14,905 bases of DNA, taken from Ramlibacter sp. (lineage in GTDB: Bacteria; Pseudomonadota; Gammaproteobacteria; Burkholderiales; Burkholderiaceae_C). Numbering within the stretch: the first letter of the stretch is position 1; the number at the start of each line of letters is the position of its first letter. Of this stretch, positions 5,491 through 12,383 are shown piece by piece. The notes beneath the pieces were generated by a model. That model did no database searches. It was given only the letters and a program-made list of their open reading frames with translations, and was not told where the DNA came from. The stretch spans positions 1-14,905 of the forward strand of contig JAMPXR010000015.1 in the NCBI GenBank assembly GCA_023701085.1, read 5' to 3'. Position numbers and translations under genes: made by a program.

Positions 5491-8400
5491 ATGACGACCG
5501 AATCGACTTCCGCTTCGTCCGTGCCCGCCGGGCGCCTGGGCATCTCCGGGCGCATCGCCGCGGCGTTCCAGGACAACGCCATCACGCCCTTGCTGGCCAT
5601 CGTGGCATTGCTGCTGGGGCTGTTCGCCGTCCTGGTCACGCCGCGCGAGGAAGAGCCGCAGATCAACGTCACCATGGCCAACGTGCTGATCGCCTTTCCC
5701 GGCGCGAGCAGCATCGACGTGCAGAACATGGTGGCGCGGCCGGCCGAACAGGTGCTTTCGCAGATCGCCGGCATCGAGCACACGTTCTCGGTCGCGCGCC
5801 CGGGGCTGGCGGTGCTGACCGTGCAATTCAAGGTGGGCGTGCCGCGCACCGAAGCGCTGGTGCGGCTGTACGACGTGCTCAACGCCAACCAGGACTGGCT
5901 GCCGCGCGACCTGGGCGCGCTGCCGCCGGTGGTCAAGCCCAAGGGCATAGACGACGTGCCCGTGCTCGCGGTGACGCTGTGGAGCCCGGACACGCTGGCC
6001 GCGAACGACCTGGAGCGCATCGCGCGCACGCTGGAGGCCGAGCTCAAGAGCGTGCCCGGCACGCGCGAGGTCCAGACCATCGGCGGGCCGGGCCGCGCCG
6101 TGCACGTCTGGCTCGATCCGGCCCGGATGCGCGAGCGCGGCGTGGACGTGCTGGGGCTGAAGGCGACGCTGGCCGCGGCCAACCTGGGCATGCCCTCGGG
6201 GGCGGTGCTCGACGACGCCGATGCGCCCGCCCGCATGCTCAGCGTGGAGACCGGCGAGTTCCTGCGCACGGAAGAGGACATCGCTTCGCTGGTGGTCGGT
6301 GTCCACCAGGGCAAGCCGCTCTACCTGCGCGAGGTCGCGCGCGTCGAAGCCGGCGCGCGCCTGCCGCAGCGCTACGTCTGGATGACCCCCGGCGCGGCGT
6401 CGGCCTCCGGCGGTCCCGGCGAGGTGGCGCCCCGCACCGGGCAGGTCTTTCCCGCCGTCACCCTGACCGTGACCAAGAAACCCGGCGAGAACGCGGTGGA
6501 CGTCGCCGGCGCGGTGCGCGCGCGCATCGACTCGCTGCGCAACACGGTGATCCCGGCCAACATCGAAACCACGGTGACGCGCGACTACGGCGAGACCGCC
6601 GCGGAAAAAGCCAACAAGCTGATCCAGAAACTCGCGTTCGCCACCGCCTGCGTCATCGCGCTGGTCGGCCTGGCCCTGGGCCGCCGCGAAGCCGTCATCG
6701 TCGGCGCGGCGGTCGTGCTCACGCTGACCGCGACGCTGTTCGCTTCCTGGGCCTGGGGCTTCACGCTCAACCGCGTGTCGCTGTTCGCGCTGATCTTCTC
6801 CATCGGCATCCTGGTGGACGACGCCATCGTCGTGGTCGAGAACATCCATCGCCACCGGCAGCTGCACCCGGAACTGCCGCTGCGCGCGATCATCCCCGGC
6901 GCGGTGGACGAAGTGGGCGGCCCCACCATCCTGGCCACCTTCACCGTCATCGCCGCGCTGCTGCCGATGGCCTTCGTCTCCGGGCTGATGGGCCCGTACA
7001 TGAGCCCGATCCCGATCAACTCCAGCCTGGGCATGGCGATTTCGCTGGCGGTCGCCTTCACCGTGACACCCTGGCTGGCGCTGAAGCTGGTCCGGTCCCA
7101 CGGCAACGCCGCGGCGCACGGCCAGGGTGCGCTGGCGGGGCGCATCCAGCACGTGTTCACCTGGCTGCTCACGCCCCTGCTGGCCAGCGCGCGCAGGCGC
7201 TGGCTGCTGCTGGCGGGCATCCTGGTCGCCCTGCTGCTGTCGGGCGCACTGGCCGCCGTCCAGTGGGTGGTGCTCAAGATGCTGCCCTTCGACAACAAGA
7301 GCGAGTTCCAGGTCGTGGTGGAAATGCCGGCGGGCACGCCGCTGGAGAGCACCGCGGCGGCGCTGCACGAAATGGGCGCCTGGCTGGCGCGCCAGCCGGA
7401 AGTGCGCGACCTGCAAGGTTATGCCGGCACGGCCAGCCCGATCACGTTCAACGGCCTGGTGCGCCAGTACTACCTGCGCGCCGAATCGGAGCAGGGCGAC
7501 CTGCAGGTGAACCTCGCCGGCAAGCAGCAGCGCTCGCAGCAAAGCCACGCGATCGCGCAGCGCATGCGCCCCGCCCTCGAGGAGATCGGCCGGCGCCACC
7601 GGGCCCGCGTGAAGATCGTGGAGGTGCCGCCCGGGCCGCCCGTCATGAGCCCGCTGGTGGCCGAGGTTTACGGTCCCGACGAGGCCGGGCGCCAGCGGCT
7701 CACGCGCCGCATCGAGGCGGCCTTTGCCGGCACGCCCGACGTCGTCGGCGTGGACACCTCCTTGAAGGAAGACGCCCATCAGGTGCACCTGACCGTGCGG
7801 CGCCAGCGCGCGGAGTCGCTCGGCATCCCGGTGTCGGCGGTGGCGCAGACCGTCCACGCGGCGCTGTCGGGCGCCGAGGCGGCCTACCTGCACGACGGGC
7901 AGAGCAAGTACCCGGTGCCGGTGCGGCTGCAGCTGCCGCTGGCCGACCAGGTCGGGCTGGACGCCCTGCTGGCCCTGCCCATGCGCTCGGCTTCGGGGCG
8001 CGCGGTCCCGCTGTCGGAGCTGGTGCAACTGGAACGCGGCACGATCGACAAGCCGCTTTTCACCAAGGACCTGAAGCACGTGAGTTACGTGTTCGGCGAC
8101 GTCGGATTGCGCACCGGCGACCATGCCGGGCCGGGCACGCCCGATTCGCCGCTGTATGGCCTGTTCGGCATCCGCTCCAGGCTGGGCGCGGCGGCCGAGC
8201 CGGGCGCCGGCGACCTGGGCGAGTACTGGATCCGCCAGCCCGCCGATCCCTACCGCGCCTATGCCATCAAATGGGACGGCGAATGGCAGACCACCTACGA
8301 GACCTTCCGCGACATGGGTGCGGCCTACGCCGTCGGCCTGGTCCTGATCTACCTGCTGGTCGTGGCGCAGTTCCGCAGCTATCTCACGCCGCTGGTGATC

Positions 8401-8823
8401 ATGGCGCCCATTCCGCTCACCGTGATCGGGGTGATGCCGGGACACGCCCTGCTGGGCGCGCAATTCACCGCCACCAGCATGATCGGCATGATCGCGCTGG
8501 CCGGCATCATCGTGCGCAACTCGATCCTGCTGGTGGACTTCATCGACCTGCAGGTCGCCAGGGGCGTCGCCTTCCGCGCCGCCGTGGTGAATTCGGCCGC
8601 CGTGCGCGCGCAGCCCATCGCCCTGACCGCGCTGGCCGCGATGACCGGCGCCTTCTTCATCCTCGATGACCCGATCTTCAACGGGCTGGCCGTCTCGCTG
8701 ATCTTCGGCATCCTGGTGTCCACCCTGCTCACGCTGGTGGTGATCCCCGTTCTGTACTACGCGCTGAACCGCCGCCGCCTGGAAGCCGGGGAGCCGGCCG
8801 GAGCCGGCGGGCCGGCGCATTGA
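5491..8823 (+). CDS. RND-family efflux permease (AcrB-like)
   Basis: A 1110-residue proton-driven inner-membrane pump, slightly longer than AcrB. TM1 lies at about 27-48, followed by a porter domain. The TM2-TM6 block holds the proton-relay pair D443-D444 in GILVDDAIVVVEN. After TM7 (about 570-590) comes a second porter domain, then TM8-TM12. Where AcrB has the TM10 lysine, this protein has R1009 (IIVRNSILLVDF). An extra segment before TM8 (about 870-935, Gly- and Pro-rich) accounts for part of the length. The motifs fit the AcrB-like organic-solute branch better than CzcA/CusA heavy-metal pumps, and I see no methionine ladder for copper. The substrate is unknown. No TolC-type channel gene lies beside it. 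The DUF2892 gene follows after 29 bases. Confidence 0.95.
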   Translation: MTTESTSASSVPAGRLGISGRIAAAFQDNAITPLLAIVALLLGLFAVLVTPREEEPQINVTMANVLIAFPGASSIDVQNMVARPAEQVLSQIAGIEHTFSVARPGLAVLTVQFKVGVPRTEALVRLYDVLNANQDWLPRDLGALPPVVKPKGIDDVPVLAVTLWSPDTLAANDLERIARTLEAELKSVPGTREVQTIGGPGRAVHVWLDPARMRERGVDVLGLKATLAAANLGMPSGAVLDDADAPARMLSVETGEFLRTEEDIASLVVGVHQGKPLYLREVARVEAGARLPQRYVWMTPGAASASGGPGEVAPRTGQVFPAVTLTVTKKPGENAVDVAGAVRARIDSLRNTVIPANIETTVTRDYGETAAEKANKLIQKLAFATACVIALVGLALGRREAVIVGAAVVLTLTATLFASWAWGFTLNRVSLFALIFSIGILVDDAIVVVENIHRHRQLHPELPLRAIIPGAVDEVGGPTILATFTVIAALLPMAFVSGLMGPYMSPIPINSSLGMAISLAVAFTVTPWLALKLVRSHGNAAAHGQGALAGRIQHVFTWLLTPLLASARRRWLLLAGILVALLLSGALAAVQWVVLKMLPFDNKSEFQVVVEMPAGTPLESTAAALHEMGAWLARQPEVRDLQGYAGTASPITFNGLVRQYYLRAESEQGDLQVNLAGKQQRSQQSHAIAQRMRPALEEIGRRHRARVKIVEVPPGPPVMSPLVAEVYGPDEAGRQRLTRRIEAAFAGTPDVVGVDTSLKEDAHQVHLTVRRQRAESLGIPVSAVAQTVHAALSGAEAAYLHDGQSKYPVPVRLQLPLADQVGLDALLALPMRSASGRAVPLSELVQLERGTIDKPLFTKDLKHVSYVFGDVGLRTGDHAGPGTPDSPLYGLFGIRSRLGAAAEPGAGDLGEYWIRQPADPYRAYAIKWDGEWQTTYETFRDMGAAYAVGLVLIYLLVVAQFRSYLTPLVIMAPIPLTVIGVMPGHALLGAQFTATSMIGMIALAGIIVRNSILLVDFIDLQVARGVAFRAAVVNSAAVRAQPIALTALAAMTGAFFILDDPIFNGLAVSLIFGILVSTLLTLVVIPVLYYALNRRRLEAGEPAGAGGPAH

Positions 8824-8852
8824 TTTTTCTTTCATCAACCTGGAGTCGCATC

Positions 8853-9077
8853 ATGACTGTCGAACGCTACATCCGCATCTTCGCGGGCCTGTTCATCCTC
8901 ATCTCCCTGGCGCTGGGCGTCGAGGGCAGCCCGCTGTTCGTCAGCCGCTGGGCGCTGGCCTTCACCGCCTTCGTCGGGCTGAACCTGTTCCAGTTCGGGT
9001 TCAGCAACGTCTGTCCGCTGGGCTTCATCCTCAAGAAACTCGGCGTGCCCGAATCGGCGACCTCGTGCCGCATCTGA
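8853..9077 (+). CDS. DUF2892 (YgaP-like) small inner-membrane protein
   Basis: A 74-residue protein with two hydrophobic helices (about 7-23 and 30-50) followed by the conserved-looking NVCPLGFILKKLGV tail. This is the usual form of DUF2892, known as the membrane domain of the rhodanese YgaP and as a stand-alone protein in sulfur- and thiol-related operons. C54 in the CPLG motif and C72 near the C-terminus could be redox-active. TGGAG (8841-8845) seven bases before the ATG supports the start. It sits between the efflux permease and the OsmC-like gene, seven bases before the latter. Its role is unknown; a membrane partner in persulfide or thiol handling is an inference. Confidence 0.87.
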   Translation: MTVERYIRIFAGLFILISLALGVEGSPLFVSRWALAFTAFVGLNLFQFGFSNVCPLGFILKKLGVPESATSCRI

Positions 9078-9084
9078 GGCCGCC

Positions 9085-9531
9085 ATGTCCGAAGACACCA
9101 TCCGCGTCGAGTTGACGCAGCGACAGGACTACAGCTTCGACGTGCGCTTCGGCGGCGATGTGCCGCAGCTGCTGGTGGACGAGCCGCCGCCGCTGGGCGG
9201 CGGCCGGGGCCCATCGCCCCAGCAGCTGTTGGCGGCGGCGGTGGGCAGTTGCCTGTCGGATTCGCTGCTCTTTGCCCTGCGCAAGTTCAAGCAGAAGCCC
9301 GAACCGATCAGCTGCAGCGTCGAAACGGCCGTCGGCCGCAACGCCGAGGGACGGCTGCGCGTGCAGACGATGAAGGCGGTCCTGAAGCTGGGCGTCGCGG
9401 GCGCGTCGCTGGAGCACCTCACCCGCGTCTTGAGCCAGTTCGAGGCTTTCTGCACCGTCACGCAAAGCGTGGGACAGGGCATCGCCATCTCGGTGGAAGT
9501 CTGGGATGCGGACGGAGTACGCCTCAAATGA
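9085..9531 (+). CDS. OsmC-family thiol-dependent peroxidase-like protein
   Basis: A 148-residue OsmC/Ohr-superfamily protein. The family's first reactive cysteine is C56 (in LLAAAVGSCLSDSLLF), on the central helix. The second is C123 (in FEAFCTVTQSV). Their spacing suits the usual Cys pair that reduces organic hydroperoxides or other oxidised substrates. C77 is extra. GAGG (9076-9079), overlapping the stop of the DUF2892 gene, gives a good ribosome binding site. The last codons overlap the repressor gene by four bases. The location in a repressor-controlled efflux operon suggests detoxification in the cytoplasm alongside export. OsmC homologues vary in substrate, so hydroperoxide, persulfide or another electrophile remain possible. 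Confidence 0.9.
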   Translation: MSEDTIRVELTQRQDYSFDVRFGGDVPQLLVDEPPPLGGGRGPSPQQLLAAAVGSCLSDSLLFALRKFKQKPEPISCSVETAVGRNAEGRLRVQTMKAVLKLGVAGASLEHLTRVLSQFEAFCTVTQSVGQGIAISVEVWDADGVRLK

Positions 9532-9821
9532 TGCCCACGCTCACGAACGCGTCGGCCCGCGCCGACATCCTGGCCCGCCTCAAGCGTGCCGAGGGCCAGT
9601 TGCGCGGCATCCAGCGCATGGTCGAGGAAGGTTCGCCCTGCCTCGAGGTGGCCCAGCAGTTCTCGGCCGTGCGCAAGGCGCTGGACAGCACCTATGTGCG
9701 CATGACGATGTGCATGCTCGAACAGGAACTGGACGCGCACCTGCGCAAGGGCGGCGGGCTGGAAAGCGACCTCGCACCCTTGATGGCCGACGTGCAGAAG
9801 CTGCTGGTGCGGATGGGGTGA
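9528..9821 (+). CDS. CsoR/FrmR/RcnR-family transcriptional repressor with unusual ligand residues
   Basis: A 97-residue all-helical repressor of the DUF156 family, recognised by RLKRAEGQLRGIQRMVEEG (18-36) and the following QQFSAVRKAL. The first ligand cysteine is conserved as C38. Aligned without gaps to Mycobacterium tuberculosis CsoR (C36-H61-C65), the positions of H61 and C65 are M63 and E67 here. The second cysteine sits at C62 instead. The protein therefore matches neither copper CsoR, nickel RcnR (His-rich), nor the C31/C60 pattern of the persulfide sensor CstR. H71 is the only histidine. The ATG at 9528 overlaps the OsmC stop (ATGA); a second ATG follows directly. It is the last gene of the efflux operon and probably represses the operon through the dyad at 4339-4356. 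Confidence 0.92.
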   Translation: MMPTLTNASARADILARLKRAEGQLRGIQRMVEEGSPCLEVAQQFSAVRKALDSTYVRMTMCMLEQELDAHLRKGGGLESDLAPLMADVQKLLVRMG

Positions 9822-9867
9822 AGCACCCGGGCCGCGTCCGCACCGCCCAAAGCCGTGTTGACAGGCC

Positions 9868-10266
9868 CTAATGCGCGGCCAGCGCCAGTTCGCGCAGGAC
9901 GCGCCGCTCCAGTTCCGCCACGCTCACGGCCGTCAGGTCGAGTTCGTGAATGGCCGCTAGCAGGCTGATCGTCGCCTGGCCGAGGCCGGCCTTGAGCACC
10001 TCGATGAAAGTGGGCCCGGCGAAGATGGTCAGGCGGTGGAAATGCGCGAGCCGCGCCTCCTGCTCCAGGAATCGGCCCAGCTCCTTGGCGAAATGGGCGC
10101 ACTCTCGTTGCCCGGCGTCGGCCGCGGGGTCTGAGGGCTGGCCGCGGCCGGCCGGATGCACGAAGCTTTCAAGGATCACCATCGCGCTGCCGGGTTCCTG
10201 CTGCAGGACGCGGGCACGGGTGGTGTTGGCGATCAGTATCCAGTCGGGTCTCGGTCTCGTGTGCAT
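9868..10266 (-). CDS. Host-attachment (PF10116-like) family protein
   Basis: A 132-residue soluble protein resembling the family annotated as 'protein required for attachment to host cells'. Typical features are the N-terminal strand with DWILIANTTRARVL (8-21), the FAKELGRFLEQE helix (59-70) and the RLTIFAGPTFIEVLK segment (78-92). Family members are small alpha/beta proteins whose biochemistry is mostly unknown, and similarity to archaeal release-factor-like folds has been noted. An ATG at 10320 would extend the frame, but it lies upstream of the transcription start predicted from the FNR-type promoter, so I chose 10266. The gene converges on the repressor gene, 46 bases away. Its promoter puts it in the same low-oxygen group as the stress protein behind it. 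Confidence 0.82.
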   Translation of the reverse strand: MHTRPRPDWILIANTTRARVLQQEPGSAMVILESFVHPAGRGQPSDPAADAGQRECAHFAKELGRFLEQEARLAHFHRLTIFAGPTFIEVLKAGLGQATISLLAAIHELDLTAVSVAELERRVLRELALAAH

Positions 10267-10291
10267 CGAGCTTGGCGCGCGGGGGCCCGCA

Positions 10292-10309
10292 ATGGTCCTG
10301 CGGGACCAT
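10292..10309. promoter_or_regulatory. Perfect dyad over the -10/start region of the attachment-family gene
   Basis: ATGGTCC (10292-10298) and GGACCAT (10303-10309) form a perfect 7-bp inverted repeat around TGCG. It covers most of the predicted -10 element (TATGGT, 10310-10305 on the minus strand) and reaches the expected start site at 10298. It could be a repressor operator that counters the activator box upstream, or a short hairpin at the very 5' end of the transcript. Confidence 0.4.
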
Positions 10310-10346
10310 AGCTCTGCCATGGCCGGCCCGCCTTGATTCGCGTCAA
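10305..10346 (-). promoter_or_regulatory. FNR/Anr-type promoter of the attachment-family gene
   Basis: TTGAT-TCGC-GTCAA (10333-10346) differs at one base from the FNR consensus TTGAT-N4-ATCAA. Its centre is 41.5 bp upstream of a start at 10298. The hexamer at -12 to -7 is TATGGT (10310-10305), a fair -10 element. This is the classic class II activation geometry. The leader to the ATG at 10266 would be about 32 bases. Confidence 0.7.
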
Positions 10347-10383
10347 ATTCCTCCGCGAAGCGCCGGCTCGGCTGTCCTGCCCA

Positions 10384-11220
10384 TCAATGGGCCATCAGGA
10401 CCGGCAGGGTCATGGACGACAGCACCGTGCGCGTGGCCCCGCCCAGTACCCACTCGCGCGCGCGGCTGTGGCCATAACAGCCCATCACCAGCAGGTCGGC
10501 GTCCAGGTCGCATGCCCGCGTGAGCAGCAGTTCGCCGACGGCATCGGGCTCACGGGCTTCCAGGTGCCAGACCGCCTGGATGCCGCGCAGCTTCAGGTAG
10601 CCGTCCAGGTCCAGCCGCGCCCCGGCGATGGACTCGTCTTCCTCCATCCAGGAAAGCACGTGGACGCGCCGCGCGCGCTGCAGCATCGGCACCGCCGCGC
10701 CCACGGCCCGGGCGGCCTCCCGCGTCGGCTTCCACGCGATCAGCGCGGTTTCGCCGATCTCGGAAGGCGCTCCCGCATACGGCAGGATCAGCGCCGCCTT
10801 GCCGCTCGCGGCGATCACGCTCTGCGGAAAGTCCGAAGGCACGCCGGCCGATGGATTCGAAGGATCGTGCTGGCCCAGCACCAGCAGGTCGGCATACAGT
10901 GCCTGCCGGAAGAAAGCCGGCACGATCGGGTCGTCGCGCACTTCGGCCCAGGTGGCGTGCACCCCGGCAACGGCGAGCGAGCGCTCGAGCATGGCGCGCG
11001 CCGCCGCGCGCCGCTCGTCATCGATGTCGCGCAGGCCGGCGGCGACGCTGAGTCCCGCCTCGGCCGCGAAAGGCACCACCAGCAGGGCCGGCGTCACGGC
11101 GTAAAGCGCCGTCACCGCGGCGCCATGCGACCCCGCGATGGCCCGCGCCACCGCCAGGCGCCGCGCCGCGCCCGGCGACGCGTCCAGATGGACCAGCAAC
11201 TGCGTGAGGGATTCCTTCAT
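10384..11220 (-). CDS. Universal stress protein with two tandem UspA domains
   Basis: A 278-residue cytoplasmic protein made of two UspA-like halves (about 1-148 and 155-278). The first opens with LLVHLDAS and ends with KAALILPY. The second keeps the nucleotide-binding signature near GCYGHSRAREWVLGGATRTVL (248-267, the G-x2-G-x9-G-S/T type). The first half has a degenerate version, so ATP binding is most likely in the C-terminal half. AGGAG seven bases before the ATG at 11220 gives a strong ribosome binding site. Tandem Usp proteins of this kind are often part of low-oxygen or stationary-phase survival regulons, consistent with the FNR-type box at 11280-11293. The gene is divergent from the 103-residue protein gene. 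Confidence 0.93.
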   Translation of the reverse strand: MKESLTQLLVHLDASPGAARRLAVARAIAGSHGAAVTALYAVTPALLVVPFAAEAGLSVAAGLRDIDDERRAAARAMLERSLAVAGVHATWAEVRDDPIVPAFFRQALYADLLVLGQHDPSNPSAGVPSDFPQSVIAASGKAALILPYAGAPSEIGETALIAWKPTREAARAVGAAVPMLQRARRVHVLSWMEEDESIAGARLDLDGYLKLRGIQAVWHLEAREPDAVGELLLTRACDLDADLLVMGCYGHSRAREWVLGGATRTVLSSMTLPVLMAH

Positions 11221-11251
11221 GATCCAGCTCCTGTCGACGGCTGCTCAGGAC

Positions 11252-11293
11252 ACCTTAGGCCGCCGACGCACGCGCCGCCTTGAGCGCCGTCAA
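11252..11293 (-). promoter_or_regulatory. FNR/Anr-type promoter of the universal stress protein
   Basis: TTGAG-CGCC-GTCAA (11280-11293) is an FNR-like dyad. Its centre lies 41.5 bp before a start at 11245, and the hexamer at -12 to -7 is TAAGGT (11257-11252). The leader to the ATG at 11220 is about 25 bases. The box also lies about 56 bp upstream of the start predicted for the divergent gene, so one site might serve both directions. Confidence 0.65.
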
Positions 11294-11310
11294 GCCGTGT
11301 TCGCGGCTTG
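11291..11310. promoter_or_regulatory. Perfect dyad between the FNR-like box and the rightward -35 element
   Basis: CAAGCCG (11291-11297) and CGGCTTG (11304-11310) form a perfect 7-bp inverted repeat with a six-base centre. Its left end is the last three bases of the FNR-like box, and its right end is the first half of the rightward -35 element. A protein bound here would compete with both. I do not recognise the consensus. Confidence 0.4.
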
Positions 11311-11336
11311 AAACGCGGCGCCGGCGGACCTATAAA
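11308..11336 (+). promoter_or_regulatory. Sigma70-type promoter of the 103-residue protein gene
   Basis: TTGAAA (11308-11313), a 17-base spacer and TATAAA (11331-11336) match the -35 and -10 consensus closely. The start would be near 11343, giving a leader of about 75 bases before the ATG at 11418. Confidence 0.75.
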
Positions 11337-11417
11337 TCGCAGTCCGCCAGGCCCCTCGTGGCGCGCACGCGCATGGCGGTCGGGCACGGGCTGGCGCTTT
11401 CACCAAGGAGACGAATC

Positions 11418-11729
11418 ATGATGGTCGCACGTTGGAGCATCGACGCGAAGTTCGGGTACAAGCAGAACGTAGTGGACATGATGCAAAGCTGGCTGCGCGA
11501 CATCGCGCCGAAGGTCGGCATCAAGCCGGAGCAGACGCGGCTGCTGACCGGCTCGGTCGGGGCGCTGGAAGCCTCGGTCGTGTCCGAGCATGTGATCGAG
11601 AACCTGGGTGAGCTGAACAAGGCGTGGGACCAGCTGGCGGCGCTGCCCGAGCACAAGAAGTGGGGCCAGGAGCTGGAGCCCTACGTGGTGTCGGGCACCA
11701 GCCGCTGGGAGATCTTCCGCCTGGTCTGA
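11418..11729 (+). CDS. 103-residue soluble protein, unrecognised
   Basis: AAGGAG (11405-11410) seven bases before the ATG at 11418 makes the start clear, and a strong promoter lies upstream. The protein begins MMVARWSIDAKFGYKQNVVDM and ends with SGTSRWEIFRLV. It has no signal peptide, no membrane segment and no cysteine. Strand-like segments at both ends surround two helical stretches (about 14-30 and 58-82). This would suit a ferredoxin-like alpha/beta-barrel fold of the NIPSNAP/monooxygenase-like type, but that is a guess from pattern only. It is divergent from the universal stress protein and converges on the NarL-type regulator, nine bases from its stop. Its place inside the low-oxygen cluster suggests a role in the same response. 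Confidence 0.85.
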   Translation: MMVARWSIDAKFGYKQNVVDMMQSWLRDIAPKVGIKPEQTRLLTGSVGALEASVVSEHVIENLGELNKAWDQLAALPEHKKWGQELEPYVVSGTSRWEIFRLV

Positions 11730-11738
11730 GCGCGGCGT

Positions 11739-12383
11739 TCAGGGCTCGAGGCTGTCGGCCAATCCGTGCCGGATGGCGTAACGGATCAGCTCGCTGGCGT
11801 TCTGCAGCCCCATCTTCTGCATCAGGTTCGCCTTGTGGGTGCTCACGGTCTTGACCGAGAGCTTCAGGCGCGCGGCGATCTCGGTGACCGACACCCCGTC
11901 CGCGAGCAGTCGGAACACCTCGAATTCGCGGTCCGACAGCATTTCGTGCGGCTGGCTCTCGCTGCCCGGCATCGCGCCCAGCGCGAGCTGCTCGGCCACC
12001 TCGGGCGTGATGAACGCGCCGCCGCCGGCGATCTTGCGGATCGCCTGCTCGAGCTGCGCCGGGGCGCTTTCCTTGGTGAGGTAGCCGCTGGCGCCCGACT
12101 TGATCGCGCGCACGGCGTATTGCAGTTCCTGGTGCATGCTCAGCACCAGGATGCGCACTTTCGGCTTTTCAGAGCGCACCAGCCGGATCAGCTCCATGCC
12201 GCTGCGCCCGGGCATCGACAGGTCGAGCACGAGGATGTCGAAATCGTGTTCGCGCACCTGCTTCATCACCTCGCTGCCGTCCGCGGCCTCGCCGGCCACG
12301 GTCATGTCGCCGGTGTCGGAGATGATGCGTTTGAGTCCCTCGCGGACGATGGCGTGATCGTCGGCGATCACGATCCGGATCAT
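11739..12383 (-). CDS. NarL/LuxR-family response regulator
   Basis: A 214-residue DNA-binding regulator, partner of the double-PAS kinase. The receiver domain (1-120) has D8-D9, phospho-acceptor D54 (in LVLDLSMPGRSG), S82 and K104. A LuxR-type helix-turn-helix (about 146-208) contains LSDREFEVFRLLADG and the recognition helix SVKTVSTHKANLMQKMG. The ATG at 12383 overlaps the kinase stop by four bases (ATGA), so translation is coupled. The open frame continues upstream but only as read-through of the kinase gene. Regulators of this class paired with soluble PAS kinases often respond to redox state, oxygen or nitrogen oxides. Its target sites are not identifiable here. Confidence 0.94.
   Translation of the reverse strand: MIRIVIADDHAIVREGLKRIISDTGDMTVAGEAADGSEVMKQVREHDFDILVLDLSMPGRSGMELIRLVRSEKPKVRILVLSMHQELQYAVRAIKSGASGYLTKESAPAQLEQAIRKIAGGGAFITPEVAEQLALGAMPGSESQPHEMLSDREFEVFRLLADGVSVTEIAARLKLSVKTVSTHKANLMQKMGLQNASELIRYAIRHGLADSLEP

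Noticed and set aside
5109..8669. Long plus-strand frame of 1186 codons within the permease region
   Set aside because: It is an out-of-frame reading of the adaptor and permease genes, extremely rich in Arg, Ala and Gly. The permease frame shows complete RND motifs.
4273..8838. Very long minus-strand open frame (1521 codons) opposite the efflux genes
   Set aside because: It mirrors the high-GC codon pattern of the adaptor and permease genes. Its product is a low-complexity mixture of His, Arg, Gly and Gln with no domain, and it has no promoter or ribosome binding site of its own.
9822..9867. Terminator between the converging repressor and attachment-family genes
   Set aside because: Only a five-base GGGCC/GGCCC pairing with a long loop and no T-run could be found.
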